The position numbers and the translations under genes are program-made. A stretch of 32,659 bases of DNA. Source: Sphingomonadales bacterium (GTDB lineage Bacteria > Pseudomonadota > Alphaproteobacteria > Sphingomonadales > Sphingomonadaceae). Positions 22,248 to 30,486 of this stretch are shown piece by piece (position 1 is the first letter of the stretch; each line of letters begins with the position of its first letter). The stretch is taken from the NCBI GenBank assembly GCA_027486895.1, contig JAIXOE010000061.1, positions 1 to 32,659 of the forward strand. The letters are read 5' to 3'. A model generated the notes under the pieces. That model was not told the origin of the DNA. It saw nothing but the letters and a program-made list of their open reading frames with translations, and did no database searches.

Positions 22248-24647
22248 ATGGATCTGAACCTTCCTTTATTGCCACTGCGCGATATTGTTGTTTTCCCCGG
22301 TATGATTGTTCCCTTGTTTGTGGGTCGGGATAAGTCGGTTGTTGCGCTGGAAAAGGCGATGGCAGCGAACAAGGAAATCTTCCTCGTCGCGCAGCTTGAT
22401 CCTGCGGAGGACGATCCGGGCAAAGACGATTTGTACAATATCGGCGTGACCGCCACGATTATGCAGTTGCTGAAACTACCGGACGGTACCGTGCGTGTTC
22501 TGGTCGAAGGTAAACAGCGCGCGCAACTGCGTGATCTGCTTGAGCGCGGCAGCGAATATGTTGAAGCGGCGGTATCGCTTGTTGTCGAACAAAATGCAGA
22601 GGGTCCGGAAGCGACTGCGCTGATGCGTTCGGTTACCGACCAGTTTGAAAATTATTCTAAGCTCAACAAGAAAATGCCTGCTGAAACGGCTGTGCAGCTT
22701 TCGGAAATCGAAACGCCGTCGGCGCTTGCGGATGCGGTTGCCGCGAATATCCAGTTAAAAGTGTCGGATAAGCAGTCGCTTCTGGTTGAAGCGAACCCGC
22801 TTCGTCGGCTTGAAATGGCTTTTGCCTTCATGGAAGGCGAATTGGGCGTCCTGCAGGTCGAGAAGAAAATTCGTGGCCGCGTCAAACGCCAAATGGAAAA
22901 GACGCAGCGCGAATATTATCTGAACGAACAGATGAAGGCGATCCAGCGCGAGTTGGGCAATGACGACGGCGAAGGCGGCGACGAGGTTGCCGAGCTTCAG
23001 GCCAAAATCGACACGATGAAGCTTTCGAAAGAGGCAAAGGCGAAAGCCAATGCCGAATTGAAAAAGCTGCGTGGCATGGCACCCATGTCAGCAGAGGCGA
23101 CCGTCGTGCGCAACTATCTCGACACGCTGCTCGGCATTCCATGGGGCAAGAAGTCAAAGCTGAAACGCGACATTGCCAAGGCGCAGGAAGTTCTCGATGA
23201 GGACCATTTCGCTCTGGAAAAGGTCAAGGACCGGATTGTCGAGTATCTTGCGGTGCAGGCACGGACCAACAAGCTGAAGGGCCCAATCCTTTGCCTCGTC
23301 GGACCTCCGGGCGTTGGTAAGACGTCGCTCGGCAAATCGATTGCGAAGGCAACAGGTCGTGAGTTTATTCGTCAGTCGCTTGGCGGTGTGCGTGATGAAG
23401 CTGAGATTCGTGGCCACCGCCGGACCTATATCGGTTCGATGCCCGGTAAGGTCGCGGCTAACCTGAAAAAGGCAGGGACGATGAACCCGTTGTTCTTGCT
23501 CGACGAAATCGATAAGCTTGGCCAGGACTTCCGTGGTGATCCGGCGTCGGCATTGCTTGAGGTTCTAGACCCGGAACAGAACAGCAAGTTCAACGACCAT
23601 TATCTCGAGATTGATTTGGACTTGTCGGACGTGATGTTCGTGACAACGGCCAACAGCCTTAACCTGCCACAGGCGCTTTTGGACCGCATGGAAATCATCC
23701 GGTTGGAAGGCTACACCGAAGACGAGAAGCTGGAGATTGCGAAGCGGCATCTGTTCGACAAGCAAGTCGAAGCCCATGGGCTGAAGCCCGAAGAGTTCTC
23801 CGTCAGTGACGATGCCCTGCGCGATCTTATCCGTTATTACACGCGCGAAGCCGGTGTGCGTACATTGGAGCGTGAGGTGGCTAAGCTGGCACGCAAGGCA
23901 TTGCGTCGCATATTGGAAGGCAAAGCCACAAGCATTGCCATTACGCCGGAAAATCTCCCGGATTTCTCGGGCGTCCGCAAATATCGCCACGATATGGGTG
24001 AGGAAGAAAACCAGATTGGTGCGGTTACTGGGCTTGCGTGGACTGAGGTCGGCGGTGAACTGCTGACGATTGAGGCTGTGACGGTTCCCGGTAAGGGCCA
24101 GATCAAGACAACCGGTAAGCTGGGCGAAGTGATGAGCGAGTCCATTCAGGCCGCCTTGAGCTACGTGAAGGCACGCGCGCCGAGCTATGGCATCAAGCCC
24201 AGCCTGTTTGGACGTAAGGATGTCCACATCCACCTTCCCGAGGGCGCTGTGCCCAAGGATGGGCCATCAGCGGGTATCGGCATGGTGACATGTATCGTGT
24301 CCACTTTGACAGGTATCGCTGTGCATCGTGATGTCGCCATGACGGGTGAAGTTACCTTGCGCGGACGCGTGCTGCCGATTGGTGGACTGAAAGAGAAACT
24401 GCTCGCGGCTCTCCGGGGTGGCATCAAGACGGTGCTTATTCCGCAGGAGAACGAGAAAGACCTCGCCGATATTCCAGCCAACATAAAAGAAGGCTTGGAA
24501 ATCATCCCTGTCAGTCACGTCGATCAAGTGCTGGCGCGTGCGCTGGTATCGCCTCTGGTGGCCGTCGAATGGACTGAAGCCGATGAACTTGCTGCGGCCT
24601 TACCGCCTGCAGCAAGTGGCGAAAACGGGGCGTCCGTGACCCATTAA
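22248..24647 (+). CDS. lon: ATP-dependent Lon protease
   Basis: 799 residues with full LonA architecture: N-terminal substrate-binding domain (LPLLPLRDIVVFPGM onward), a coiled-coil middle (about 205-290), and the AAA+ module with Walker A GPPGVGKT (352-359), Walker B LFLLDEID (415-422) and conserved RGHRRTYIGSMPG. The C-terminal protease domain has catalytic Ser674 (PKDGPSAGIGM) and Lys715 (GGLKEKLLAA). It degrades damaged proteins and specific regulators in the cytoplasm. Followed by a HU gene, the same order as lon-hupB in enterobacteria. In alphaproteobacteria Lon targets include cell-cycle factors, relevant to the SOS-linked small protein nearby. Confidence 0.98.
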   Translation: MDLNLPLLPLRDIVVFPGMIVPLFVGRDKSVVALEKAMAANKEIFLVAQLDPAEDDPGKDDLYNIGVTATIMQLLKLPDGTVRVLVEGKQRAQLRDLLERGSEYVEAAVSLVVEQNAEGPEATALMRSVTDQFENYSKLNKKMPAETAVQLSEIETPSALADAVAANIQLKVSDKQSLLVEANPLRRLEMAFAFMEGELGVLQVEKKIRGRVKRQMEKTQREYYLNEQMKAIQRELGNDDGEGGDEVAELQAKIDTMKLSKEAKAKANAELKKLRGMAPMSAEATVVRNYLDTLLGIPWGKKSKLKRDIAKAQEVLDEDHFALEKVKDRIVEYLAVQARTNKLKGPILCLVGPPGVGKTSLGKSIAKATGREFIRQSLGGVRDEAEIRGHRRTYIGSMPGKVAANLKKAGTMNPLFLLDEIDKLGQDFRGDPASALLEVLDPEQNSKFNDHYLEIDLDLSDVMFVTTANSLNLPQALLDRMEIIRLEGYTEDEKLEIAKRHLFDKQVEAHGLKPEEFSVSDDALRDLIRYYTREAGVRTLEREVAKLARKALRRILEGKATSIAITPENLPDFSGVRKYRHDMGEEENQIGAVTGLAWTEVGGELLTIEAVTVPGKGQIKTTGKLGEVMSESIQAALSYVKARAPSYGIKPSLFGRKDVHIHLPEGAVPKDGPSAGIGMVTCIVSTLTGIAVHRDVAMTGEVTLRGRVLPIGGLKEKLLAALRGGIKTVLIPQENEKDLADIPANIKEGLEIIPVSHVDQVLARALVSPLVAVEWTEADELAAALPPAASGENGASVTH

Positions 24648-24718
24648 AGGGCGATACATCGCTTTCGGTTGTATGTTATCGGCAGAACGTGCAGTTTTTC
24701 ACAGAAAATGACGGTTTT

Positions 24719-24767
24719 GGGCGGATATTTCCTTTGACAGTGCCTGCAATGTCATCATTATCCGCCC
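24719..24767 (+). promoter_or_regulatory. HU gene promoter enclosed by an inverted repeat
   Basis: TTGACA (24734-24739) and CATTAT (24756-24761), 16 bases apart, form a good promoter. It is bracketed by a 9-bp inverted repeat, GGGCGGATA (24719-24727) and TATCCGCCC (24759-24767), so the right arm overlaps the -10 region. A second small hairpin, ACTCAAT/ATTGAGT (24784-24790 and 24801-24807), lies in the leader. The repeat may be an operator that represses when bound. Confidence 0.55.
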
Positions 24768-24840
24768 ACCGGTTCACGCCGCGACTCAATCAAGCAATAA
24801 ATTGAGTTTCATACAATATTTTGAGAGGGGGGTTCCCAAT

Positions 24841-25113
24841 ATGAACAAGCAAGATCTCGTCAATGCAGTTGCAGACGCTAGCGGCCTGACCAAGGCAGAC
24901 GCTGGTAAAGCCGTAGAAGCGACCTTTGAAGCAATCACAGGCGCGCTTAAGAGCGGCGGCGAAGTACGTCTCGTAGGTTTCGGCACTTTCGGCGTTGCAA
25001 AGCGTAAGGCTTCGACCGGACGCAACCCACGCACTGGCGAACCAATGACCATCAAAGCATCGACTCAGCCTAAGTTCAAGGCTGGCAAGGCGCTTAAGGA
25101 TGCCGTCAACTAA
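24841..25113 (+). CDS. hup: HU family DNA-binding protein
   Basis: A 90-residue HU protein: MNKQDLVNAVADASGLTKADAGKAVEA (dimerising helices) then GEVRLVGFGTFGVAKRKASTGRNPRTGEPM, the beta-arm region whose Arg/Pro tip inserts into the minor groove, ending FKAGKALKDAVN. Length and every conserved position match HU-beta type proteins. ATG at 24841 follows a GAGAGGGGGG purine run; an upstream in-frame ATG (24802) lies within the leader and is unlikely. It bends and compacts chromosomal DNA. A strong terminator follows. Confidence 0.97.
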   Translation: MNKQDLVNAVADASGLTKADAGKAVEATFEAITGALKSGGEVRLVGFGTFGVAKRKASTGRNPRTGEPMTIKASTQPKFKAGKALKDAVN

Positions 25114-25139
25114 GACAAACCAAATCTATTTGGTGAAAG

Positions 25140-25168
25140 GGGCGGGGCGAAAGCACCCGCCCTTTTTT
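25140..25168 (+). terminator. Rho-independent terminator after the HU gene
   Basis: GGGCGGG (25140-25146) pairs with CCCGCCC (25156-25162) across a 9-base loop containing GCGAAAGC, followed immediately by six T (25163-25168). A textbook intrinsic terminator 27 bases after the HU stop codon. Confidence 0.9.
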
Positions 25169-25225
25169 GTGTGCGACGGCAGCGTCAATGATCATTGCCA
25201 GCGGCGGAAAACATAATGCGCACAC

Positions 25226-25250
25226 AAAAACGCCGCCATGAAGGCGGCGT
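25226..25250 (-). terminator. Rho-independent terminator of the 79-residue small gene
   Basis: Read on the minus strand, ACGCCGCC, a five-base loop and GGCGGCGT form an 8-bp stem followed by TTTTT (A-run 25226-25230 on plus). It lies 46 bases beyond the stop of the minus-strand gene at 25296, showing that this gene is a separate transcription unit. Confidence 0.85.
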
Positions 25251-25295
25251 AATTATTAAGCCGATTTGCCCGGCGCGTTTGCGAAACAAAAGCTT

Positions 25296-25535
25296 TTAGG
25301 CGGCGAGGCGAATTTCACCAATGGCGCGGCCTGCGACCGGGAACGCGATAATGGTTGCCGGATTGCGACGACGCATTTCGCCGCACGTGATGCGACGTTC
25401 GCGTGCGACTTCGCCTGCAAATTCCATTTCGACGACTTCACGTATCCGTGGCATCGCGCTGCGCACAGTCAAAACAATTACGCTGGCAGACATACCAAGC
25501 GCGATTACAAAAAGAAGGGAAGCTACGAGGGTCAT
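25296..25535 (-). CDS. Small single-span membrane protein with an SOS box upstream
   Basis: 79 residues: an N-terminal hydrophobic span (VASLLFVIALGMSASVIVLTV, residues 4-24), then a basic/acidic cytoplasmic-type tail rich in Arg/Glu (MPRIREVVEMEFAGEVARER...GEMRRRNPATII). I do not recognise a named family. Support as a real gene: AAAGGA 9 bases before the ATG, its own intrinsic terminator and a promoter region with a perfect LexA-type site at 25616-25630. Size and topology recall the SOS-induced division inhibitors of Caulobacter (SidA, 29 residues; DidA, 71 residues), without claimed sequence homology. It lies downstream of lon and hup on the opposite strand. Confidence 0.7.
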   Translation of the reverse strand: MTLVASLLFVIALGMSASVIVLTVRSAMPRIREVVEMEFAGEVARERRITCGEMRRRNPATIIAFPVAGRAIGEIRLAA

Positions 25536-25615
25536 GGCAATGGTCCTTTCTGTCCCCCCGCCAACCTATTTAGCGGGGTTATGCTTGCTCGAATATGAAC
25601 AGCGTTTGAGCCGTT

Positions 25616-25642
25616 GTTCACTATATGTTCTTCTTTGTCAAG
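25616..25642 (-). promoter_or_regulatory. Alphaproteobacterial SOS (LexA) box with -35 element
   Basis: On the plus strand GTTC-ACTATAT-GTTC (25616-25630) matches exactly the alphaproteobacterial LexA site GTTC-N7-GTTC, here with an A/T-rich centre as in strong sites. On the minus strand a perfect TTGACA (-35; 25642-25637) precedes it by 6 bases, so LexA would sit over the spacer and -10 of a promoter directed at the 79-residue gene, whose ATG is 81 bases downstream. The -10 hexamer itself is poor. Confidence 0.7.
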
Positions 25643-25717
25643 CGTGATATCATTGGCAAAATGAGGTGGATCAACTTTGGGGATTACCTGTGGATAACTT
25701 TTCTAATCAGAAAAGGT

Positions 25718-26128
25718 TCAGCGGCCTTCGTTTTTTCCACGCCGCTCTGCGAACCATTGTTGCAATGCCTGTTGCGTACAGCCGGTAAATCCGTTCGAGC
25801 CGTTGACCGAGCAACTGTTGGGAAGAACTGCGCGGGCGTAGCCATCGAGGCTTTCTAATGCGGAGGTCCAGCTTCCGCCGCGGACGGGTGCTCCTTCTGT
25901 TTCACGCAAAGATTTGGGAACGCGATATCGTTCGCTTTCGGGTTGGGCGGCGCATACGACAATTTCGTCGCCAACGGCCTCTGGGCATTTGTCTTCGCCG
26001 AAAGTGACGAGAAACGAGATTCGTTCGGGAGGAGCAGACATTTGAGCATCACCCAGCGGGTTGTCTTGGGCAGACAGCGGACTGCACAACAGGCCAAGGG
26101 GCAATAACAAAGCGATGCGTTTTGACAT
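25718..26128 (-). CDS. Secreted conserved hypothetical protein
   Basis: 136 residues with a signal peptide (MSKRIALLLPLGLLCSPLSA, cleaved before QDN). The mature part has four Cys: one in FGEDKCPEAVGDEIVVCAAQ (two Cys spaced 12 apart), and two more in PNSCSVNGSNGFTGCTQQ, suggesting two disulphides in the periplasm. The segment ESERYRVPKSLRE is a pattern I associate with uncharacterised sphingomonad proteins, but I cannot assign a function. It lies divergent from rpsB and upstream of the small SOS-linked gene on the same strand, separated from that gene by 182 bases containing a new promoter. Confidence 0.72.
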   Translation of the reverse strand: MSKRIALLLPLGLLCSPLSAQDNPLGDAQMSAPPERISFLVTFGEDKCPEAVGDEIVVCAAQPESERYRVPKSLRETEGAPVRGGSWTSALESLDGYARAVLPNSCSVNGSNGFTGCTQQALQQWFAERRGKNEGR

Positions 26129-26233
26129 ATTTGCCCTTTATGCTGTTCTTATATGTGGGCTAGGCCGGGTTGCCTGAACGCTCTGTTAATATTGCGATCA
26201 CCCAACATTCAGCCGTCTGCGCGCGTTTGATGC

Positions 26234-26260
26234 TTGACGAATCTCCTCTGCGGCTATAAC
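26234..26260 (+). promoter_or_regulatory. Predicted rpsB promoter
   Basis: TTGACG (26234-26239) and TATAAC (26255-26260), 15 bases apart, are good matches at slightly short spacing. The roughly 100-base leader that would follow includes CTTTTAGGCAAAAG (about 26310-26323), a small stem that could take part in S2 feedback control; no known leader motif was recognised. Confidence 0.5.
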
Positions 26261-26367
26261 GGCCCGCTCATTCCACATGGGAAACGCACATACCGGTGCT
26301 GATCTTTGTCTTTTAGGCAAAAGTGACGTTCTAGTTTCCCAGAGGCTCAACCGGAAGGAGAAGTACC

Positions 26368-27180
26368 ATGGCGGCACCTGTCGTAACCATGCAGCAATTG
26401 CTTGAAGCTGGGGCCCATTTCGGCCACCAAACACACCGTTGGAACCCGCGTATGAAGCCGTATATCTTCGGCGCGCGTAACGGCATCCACATTCTCGACC
26501 TCTCGCAATCCGTGCCATTGTTCGCACGTGCGCTTGATTTCGTCGCCCAGAGCGTTTCGTCTGGCGGCAAGGTTCTGTTCGTTGGCACAAAGCGCCAGGC
26601 ACAGGGCCCAATCGCTGATGCAGCACGTGCATCGGGTCAGCATTTCGTCAACCATCGCTGGTTGGGCGGCATGCTCACCAACTGGAAGACCATTTCGAAC
26701 TCGATCAAGAAGTTGAAGACTCTTGAAGAGCAGCTTTCGGGCGACACGCACGGTTTCACGAAGAAGGAAATTCTTCAGATGACCCGTGAGCGCGACAAGC
26801 TTGAAATGAGCCTTGGCGGTATCCGTGATATGGGCGGCATTCCTGACGTCATGTTCGTCATCGACGCCAACAAGGAAGAACTCGCCATCAAGGAAGCCAA
26901 CGTACTTGGCATCCCTGTAATCGCGATCCTCGACTCAAACGTTTCGCCAGACGGCATTGCGTTCCCGGTTCCTGCAAATGATGACGCAGCACGCGCCATT
27001 CGCTTGTATTGCGACGCCATCGCCACTGCGGCTACCAAGGGCAACGTAAACGCTAAGGTTGCCAAGGGCATTGACCTTGGTGCCGAAGTAGAGCCAGCCG
27101 CTGAGCCAGCTTTGGCTGCTGTTGAAGAAGCACCTGTAGCTGAAGTCGCTGCAGCCGAAGCGCCTGCCGCAGAAGCTTAA
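26368..27180 (+). CDS. rpsB: 30S ribosomal protein S2
   Basis: 270 residues. Starts [49 protein letters not shown] (here HILDL), the invariant S2 N-terminus, with [22 protein letters not shown] and [17 protein letters not shown] following, then [18 protein letters not shown]. The C-terminus carries an Ala/Glu-rich tail of about 35 residues ([15 protein letters not shown]...), common in sphingomonads and probably disordered. AAGGAG lies 8 bases before the ATG. First gene of the rpsB-tsf-pyrH-frr run. Confidence 0.98.
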   Translation: MAAPVVTMQQLLEAGAHFGHQTHRWNPRMKPYIFGARNGIHILDLSQSVPLFARALDFVAQSVSSGGKVLFVGTKRQAQGPIADAARASGQHFVNHRWLGGMLTNWKTISNSIKKLKTLEEQLSGDTHGFTKKEILQMTRERDKLEMSLGGIRDMGGIPDVMFVIDANKEELAIKEANVLGIPVIAILDSNVSPDGIAFPVPANDDAARAIRLYCDAIATAATKGNVNAKVAKGIDLGAEVEPAAEPALAAVEEAPVAEVAAAEAPAAEA

Positions 27181-27193
27181 ATAAACCTTGTCA

Positions 27194-27306
27194 CCCCCCG
27201 ACTTGATCGGGGGGGCATGGTCTGGAACATCGGTTTAAACATCGTTCTTTGATCATAGATTTCCGCTTTCGCGGGAATGACAAAATTGGCGGCTAATAAA
27301 GCCGCC
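27194..27306. repeat. Palindromic intergenic repeats between rpsB and tsf
   Basis: Three stems in 113 bases. CCCCCCGA/TCGGGGGG (27194-27201 and 27207-27214) with loop CTTGA follows GTCA. The sequence around 27261-27283 (TTCCGCTTTCGCGGGAATGACA) is a one-base-deleted copy of the dispersed TTCCCGC...GCGGGAA / GTCATTCC palindrome seen across proteobacterial genomes. GGCGGC/GCCGCC (27289-27294 and 27301-27306) is the third. The first two together look like one composite REP-type element; the third may be an mRNA processing or partial-termination stem. Confidence 0.65.
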
Positions 27307-27329
27307 TCATTCATTCGAAAGGACACAAT

Positions 27330-28256
27330 ATGTCTGCAATTACAGCTTCAGCCGTCAAGGAACTGCGTGAGCTTTCCGGCGCCGGCATGATGGACGCCAA
27401 AAAGGCGCTTGAAGAAACCAATGGCGATATCGAAGCCGCTGTAGATTTGCTGCGTGCCAAGGGCCTCGCAACTGCTGCCAAGAAATCGAGCCGCACTGCG
27501 GCCGAAGGTCTTGTTGGCGTTGCGGTTGAAGGTACCAAGGGTACTGCAATCGAAGTAAACAGCCAGACCGACTTCGTTGCGAAGAACGAACAGTTCCAGG
27601 AATTCGTTGCTGCCGTCAGCAATGTTGCGTTGAGCCTGAGCGCAAACGACGCTGAAGCCGTTTTGGCTGCGCCTTATGGCGATGGCGAAACCGTTCAGGA
27701 TCGTTTGACCAACAACATCGCAACCATCGGTGAAAACCAGGTTATCCGCCGCGTTAAGTCGCTATCGGTCAGCAATGGTCGTGTTGTTTCGTACGTTCAC
27801 AACGCAGCTGCGCCTGGCATGGGTGGCATTGGTGTTCTGGTTGCGCTCGAAAGCGAAGCAGACGCCGCAAAACTCGACGAGTTGGGGAAGCATCTCGCGA
27901 TGCACATCGCTGCTGCATTCCCGCTTTCGCTGGACGAAACTGGTTTGGATGCTGAAACACTTGAGCGCGAGCGTGGTATTGCCCGTGAAAAGGCTTCCGA
28001 AAGCGGCAAGCCTGCTGATATCGTCGAAAAGATGGTTGAAGGCGCGGTTAAGAAGTTCGCCAAGGAAAATGCTTTGTTGAGCCAGCCATTTGTTATGGAC
28101 GGCAAGACACCGATTTCTGACGTCGTTGCTGCTGCTGGTAAAGAAGCCGGCAAGCCAATCGTGTTGAAGGACTATGTCCGCTTCCAGCTTGGTGAAGGCA
28201 TCGAAAAGGAAGTGTCTGACTTTGCAGCTGAAGTAGCTGCTGCGGTCGGCGCATAA
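27330..28256 (+). CDS. tsf: Elongation factor Ts
   Basis: 308 residues. The N-terminal UBA-like module [26 protein letters not shown] is invariant in EF-Ts. The core has [14 protein letters not shown], the motif that contacts EF-Tu and displaces magnesium, followed by two dimer-like subdomains ([14 protein letters not shown]...; [10 protein letters not shown]). It recharges EF-Tu by releasing GDP. AAAGGA lies 6 bases upstream of the ATG. Second gene after rpsB, as in most bacteria. Confidence 0.98.
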   Translation: MSAITASAVKELRELSGAGMMDAKKALEETNGDIEAAVDLLRAKGLATAAKKSSRTAAEGLVGVAVEGTKGTAIEVNSQTDFVAKNEQFQEFVAAVSNVALSLSANDAEAVLAAPYGDGETVQDRLTNNIATIGENQVIRRVKSLSVSNGRVVSYVHNAAAPGMGGIGVLVALESEADAAKLDELGKHLAMHIAAAFPLSLDETGLDAETLERERGIAREKASESGKPADIVEKMVEGAVKKFAKENALLSQPFVMDGKTPISDVVAAAGKEAGKPIVLKDYVRFQLGEGIEKEVSDFAAEVAAAVGA

Positions 28257-28264
28257 ATAATCTT

Positions 28265-28295
28265 GGCTTCCCCGTCGTCTGGCGGGGATAAAGCC
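28265..28295 (+). terminator. Hairpin between tsf and pyrH
   Basis: GGCTTCCCCG (28265-28274) pairs with CGGGG (28283-28287) and, across a 3-base bulge, AAGCC (28291-28295). There is no T-run, so it is more likely an mRNA-stabilising or read-through stem than a full terminator. Confidence 0.45.
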
Positions 28296-28358
28296 TTGGC
28301 GATGTGGCGCGCGGCTCCTATAGCTGGGCGCCATTATTGTATCGGGACGAGGGACATT

Positions 28359-29084
28359 ATGAGCGCGCACGGCTATCGCCGCATATTGCTGAAACTTTCA
28401 GGCGAAGTGCTGATGGGGGATCAGGCCTATGGCATTGACCCGGATACCGTCGCGCGCGTGGCTGAAGAAGTGAAGGCGGCGCAGGATACTGGCTTGCAAC
28501 TGTGCCTCGTTATCGGGGGAGGCAACATCTTCCGCGGTATGGCCGGTGCTGCCAAGGGTATGGATCGCGCACAAGCAGACTATATGGGCATGCTGGCAAC
28601 GGTTATGAACGCATTGGCCATGCAGAATGCACTCGAACAGCTTGGCGTACCTACACGCGTGCAGTCGGCCATCGAAATGGACAAAGTGTGCGAGCCGGTC
28701 ATTCGCCGCCGCGCAGAACGCCACCTTGAAAAAGGGCGGATCGTTATTTTTGCAGCAGGCGTTGGTGCGCCGTTCTTCACAACGGACAGTGGTGCAGCGT
28801 TACGTGCGGCGGAAATGCAGTGTGACGCCTTGTTTAAGGGCACTTCGGTTGACGGCGTATATGATGCCGATCCTAAGAAAGTTGCAACAGCAACGCGTTA
28901 TGAAACATTGAGTTACGACCGCGTGCTGGCAGATAATCTGAAGGTGATGGATGCCAGCGCCGTGTCGCTGTGTCGTGATAACAACATTCCAATCGTGGTG
29001 TTTTCGATCCGCGAGCAGGGCAATATTTTGAAAGTGCTGGACGGAAGTGGCACTTCTACTGTGGTAACAAGCGAAGGAAATTGA
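28359..29084 (+). CDS. pyrH: UMP kinase
   Basis: 241 residues, amino-acid-kinase fold, phosphorylating UMP to UDP. Key blocks: [13 protein letters not shown] (phosphate-binding start), [48 protein letters not shown] and GVYDADPKK. The ATG at 28359 has GAGGGA 5-10 bases upstream and gives the standard length; an earlier in-frame ATG at 28263 would add 32 residues derived from the intergenic hairpin. Followed closely by frr. Confidence 0.97.
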   Translation: MSAHGYRRILLKLSGEVLMGDQAYGIDPDTVARVAEEVKAAQDTGLQLCLVIGGGNIFRGMAGAAKGMDRAQADYMGMLATVMNALAMQNALEQLGVPTRVQSAIEMDKVCEPVIRRRAERHLEKGRIVIFAAGVGAPFFTTDSGAALRAAEMQCDALFKGTSVDGVYDADPKKVATATRYETLSYDRVLADNLKVMDASAVSLCRDNNIPIVVFSIREQGNILKVLDGSGTSTVVTSEGN

Positions 29085-29087
29085 ACC

Positions 29088-29645
29088 ATGCCGCAATATG
29101 ACAAGACAGATGTCGAACGCCGCATGAAAGGCGCTGTTGATTCATTTAAGAGCGACCTTTCCGGTCTGCGTACGGGCCGTGCAAACGTGACCTTGCTCGA
29201 TCCTGTGGTCGTTGAAGTATATGGCTCACACATGCCGTTGAGCCAGGTTGCAACGGTCAGCGCGCCTGAGCCACGCTTGCTTTCAGTGCAGGTCTGGGAC
29301 CGTTCTAACGTGACTCCGGTCGAGAAGGCTATTCGTTCGGCAGGCCTTGGCCTCAACCCGATTACCGATGGCCAGACACTGCGTTTGCCTATTCCTGACT
29401 TGACCGAAGAGCGCCGCAAAGAGCTGGCTAAGCTTGCGGGCCAATATGCCGAGAAAGCGAAAATCGCGATCCGTAACGTGCGGCGCGATGCCAATGACGG
29501 GCTGAAGACCGACGAGAACAAGAAGGAAATCAGCGAAGACGACCGCAAGCGGCTTGAGACTGAAGTTCAGAAGATGACGGACGAGATGATCAAGGCCGTT
29601 GATGACGCCGCTGCGCACAAGGAAAAGGAAATCCTCAGCCAGTGA
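29088..29645 (+). CDS. frr: Ribosome recycling factor
   Basis: 185 residues, the standard length. Motifs along the tRNA-mimic helical bundle: [86 protein letters not shown]. Splits spent 70S ribosomes with EF-G. Starts 3 bases after pyrH stop. The downstream uppS is separated from it by palindromic elements. Confidence 0.98.
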   Translation: MPQYDKTDVERRMKGAVDSFKSDLSGLRTGRANVTLLDPVVVEVYGSHMPLSQVATVSAPEPRLLSVQVWDRSNVTPVEKAIRSAGLGLNPITDGQTLRLPIPDLTEERRKELAKLAGQYAEKAKIAIRNVRRDANDGLKTDENKKEISEDDRKRLETEVQKMTDEMIKAVDDAAAHKEKEILSQ

Positions 29646-29671
29646 TATTGGCGGCCCCCTTGATTTCAATT

Positions 29672-29751
29672 CCGTTCGTGTCGAGCCCAGTCGAGGCACC
29701 TATATTCGGGGCACGAACGCATCGTATCTCGACGAGGCTAGATACGAACGG
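29672..29751. repeat. Sphingomonad-type palindromic element between frr and uppS
   Basis: CCGTTCGTGTCGAGCCCAGT (from 29672) is the type of TTCGTGTCGAG...TCGAGGCAC palindrome that recurs between genes in sphingomonad genomes. Here CGTTCGTG (29673-29680) can pair with CACGAACG (29712-29719), or its longer form CCGTTCGT with ACGAACGG (29744-29751), and CGTATCT with AGATACG (29723-29729 and 29740-29746). Copy number in the rest of the genome cannot be judged. Confidence 0.65.
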
Positions 29752-29769
29752 GCTGGGTTTAGGTCAGTG

Positions 29770-30486
29770 ATGGTCGTCGCTGACGCTCAGGAGCGCATTG
29801 AAGCAGGCACCGGCAAGATCCCCCGGCATGTCGCCATCATTATGGATGGCAACGGGCGCTGGGCGAAAAAACGTATGTTGCCGCGCGCCATGGGCCATAA
29901 AAAAGGCGTTGAGACAGTTCGAAAAGTGGTTCGTGCAGCGGGCGAGTTGGGCTTGGAAACGCTCAGCCTCTACGCCTTTTCGAGCGAGAACTGGAAACGT
30001 CCGGAAGACGAAATTAGCGACCTGATGGGGTTGATGCGCGAATTCATCAAATCTGATCTCGATGAATTTGCTGCCAACAATGTTCGTTTAAAAATAATAG
30101 GAAATTACAAGGCATTAGCGCCCGATATTGTGGACATGCTTGAAGAATCCATCGCCCGGACGTCAAAGAATACGCGGACGACGCTGGCCGTCGCGTTAAA
30201 TTACGGATCGCAGGATGAGCTTGTTCGTGCGGCACGCTCGGCGGCTGCGCAGGGCGAGATTACGGCTGACGCCATAGAAGCCAATTTGGATACCGCCGGG
30301 CTGCCTCCGCTTGACCTTCTGATCCGGACGTCGGGCGAGCAACGGCTTTCGAACTTCATGCTGTGGCAAGCCGCTTATGCCGAATTCTGGTTTACTGACA
30401 CGCTGTGGCCCGATTTTAGCAAGGAAGAGCTTGCGCAAGCGTTGACAGAGTTTTCGACGCGTGAACGACGTTATGGTGGTCGATGA
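29770..30486 (+). CDS. uppS: Undecaprenyl diphosphate synthase (cis-prenyltransferase)
   Basis: 238 residues. [28 protein letters not shown] contains catalytic Asp26 and the phosphate-binding GNGRWA loop; [14 protein letters not shown] and [24 protein letters not shown] are the other signatures. Makes the C55 carrier precursor for peptidoglycan from FPP and IPP. The ATG at 29770 has an AGG a few bases upstream and gives family length; a start at 29599 would read through the repeat and the end of frr and is rejected. Overlaps cdsA by ATGA. Confidence 0.95.
   Translation: MVVADAQERIEAGTGKIPRHVAIIMDGNGRWAKKRMLPRAMGHKKGVETVRKVVRAAGELGLETLSLYAFSSENWKRPEDEISDLMGLMREFIKSDLDEFAANNVRLKIIGNYKALAPDIVDMLEESIARTSKNTRTTLAVALNYGSQDELVRAARSAAAQGEITADAIEANLDTAGLPPLDLLIRTSGEQRLSNFMLWQAAYAEFWFTDTLWPDFSKEELAQALTEFSTRERRYGGR

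Noticed and set aside
29599-29769. An upstream start for uppS adding 57 residues
   Set aside because: The extension overlaps the end of frr and translates the palindromic repeat; the protein then exceeds family length.
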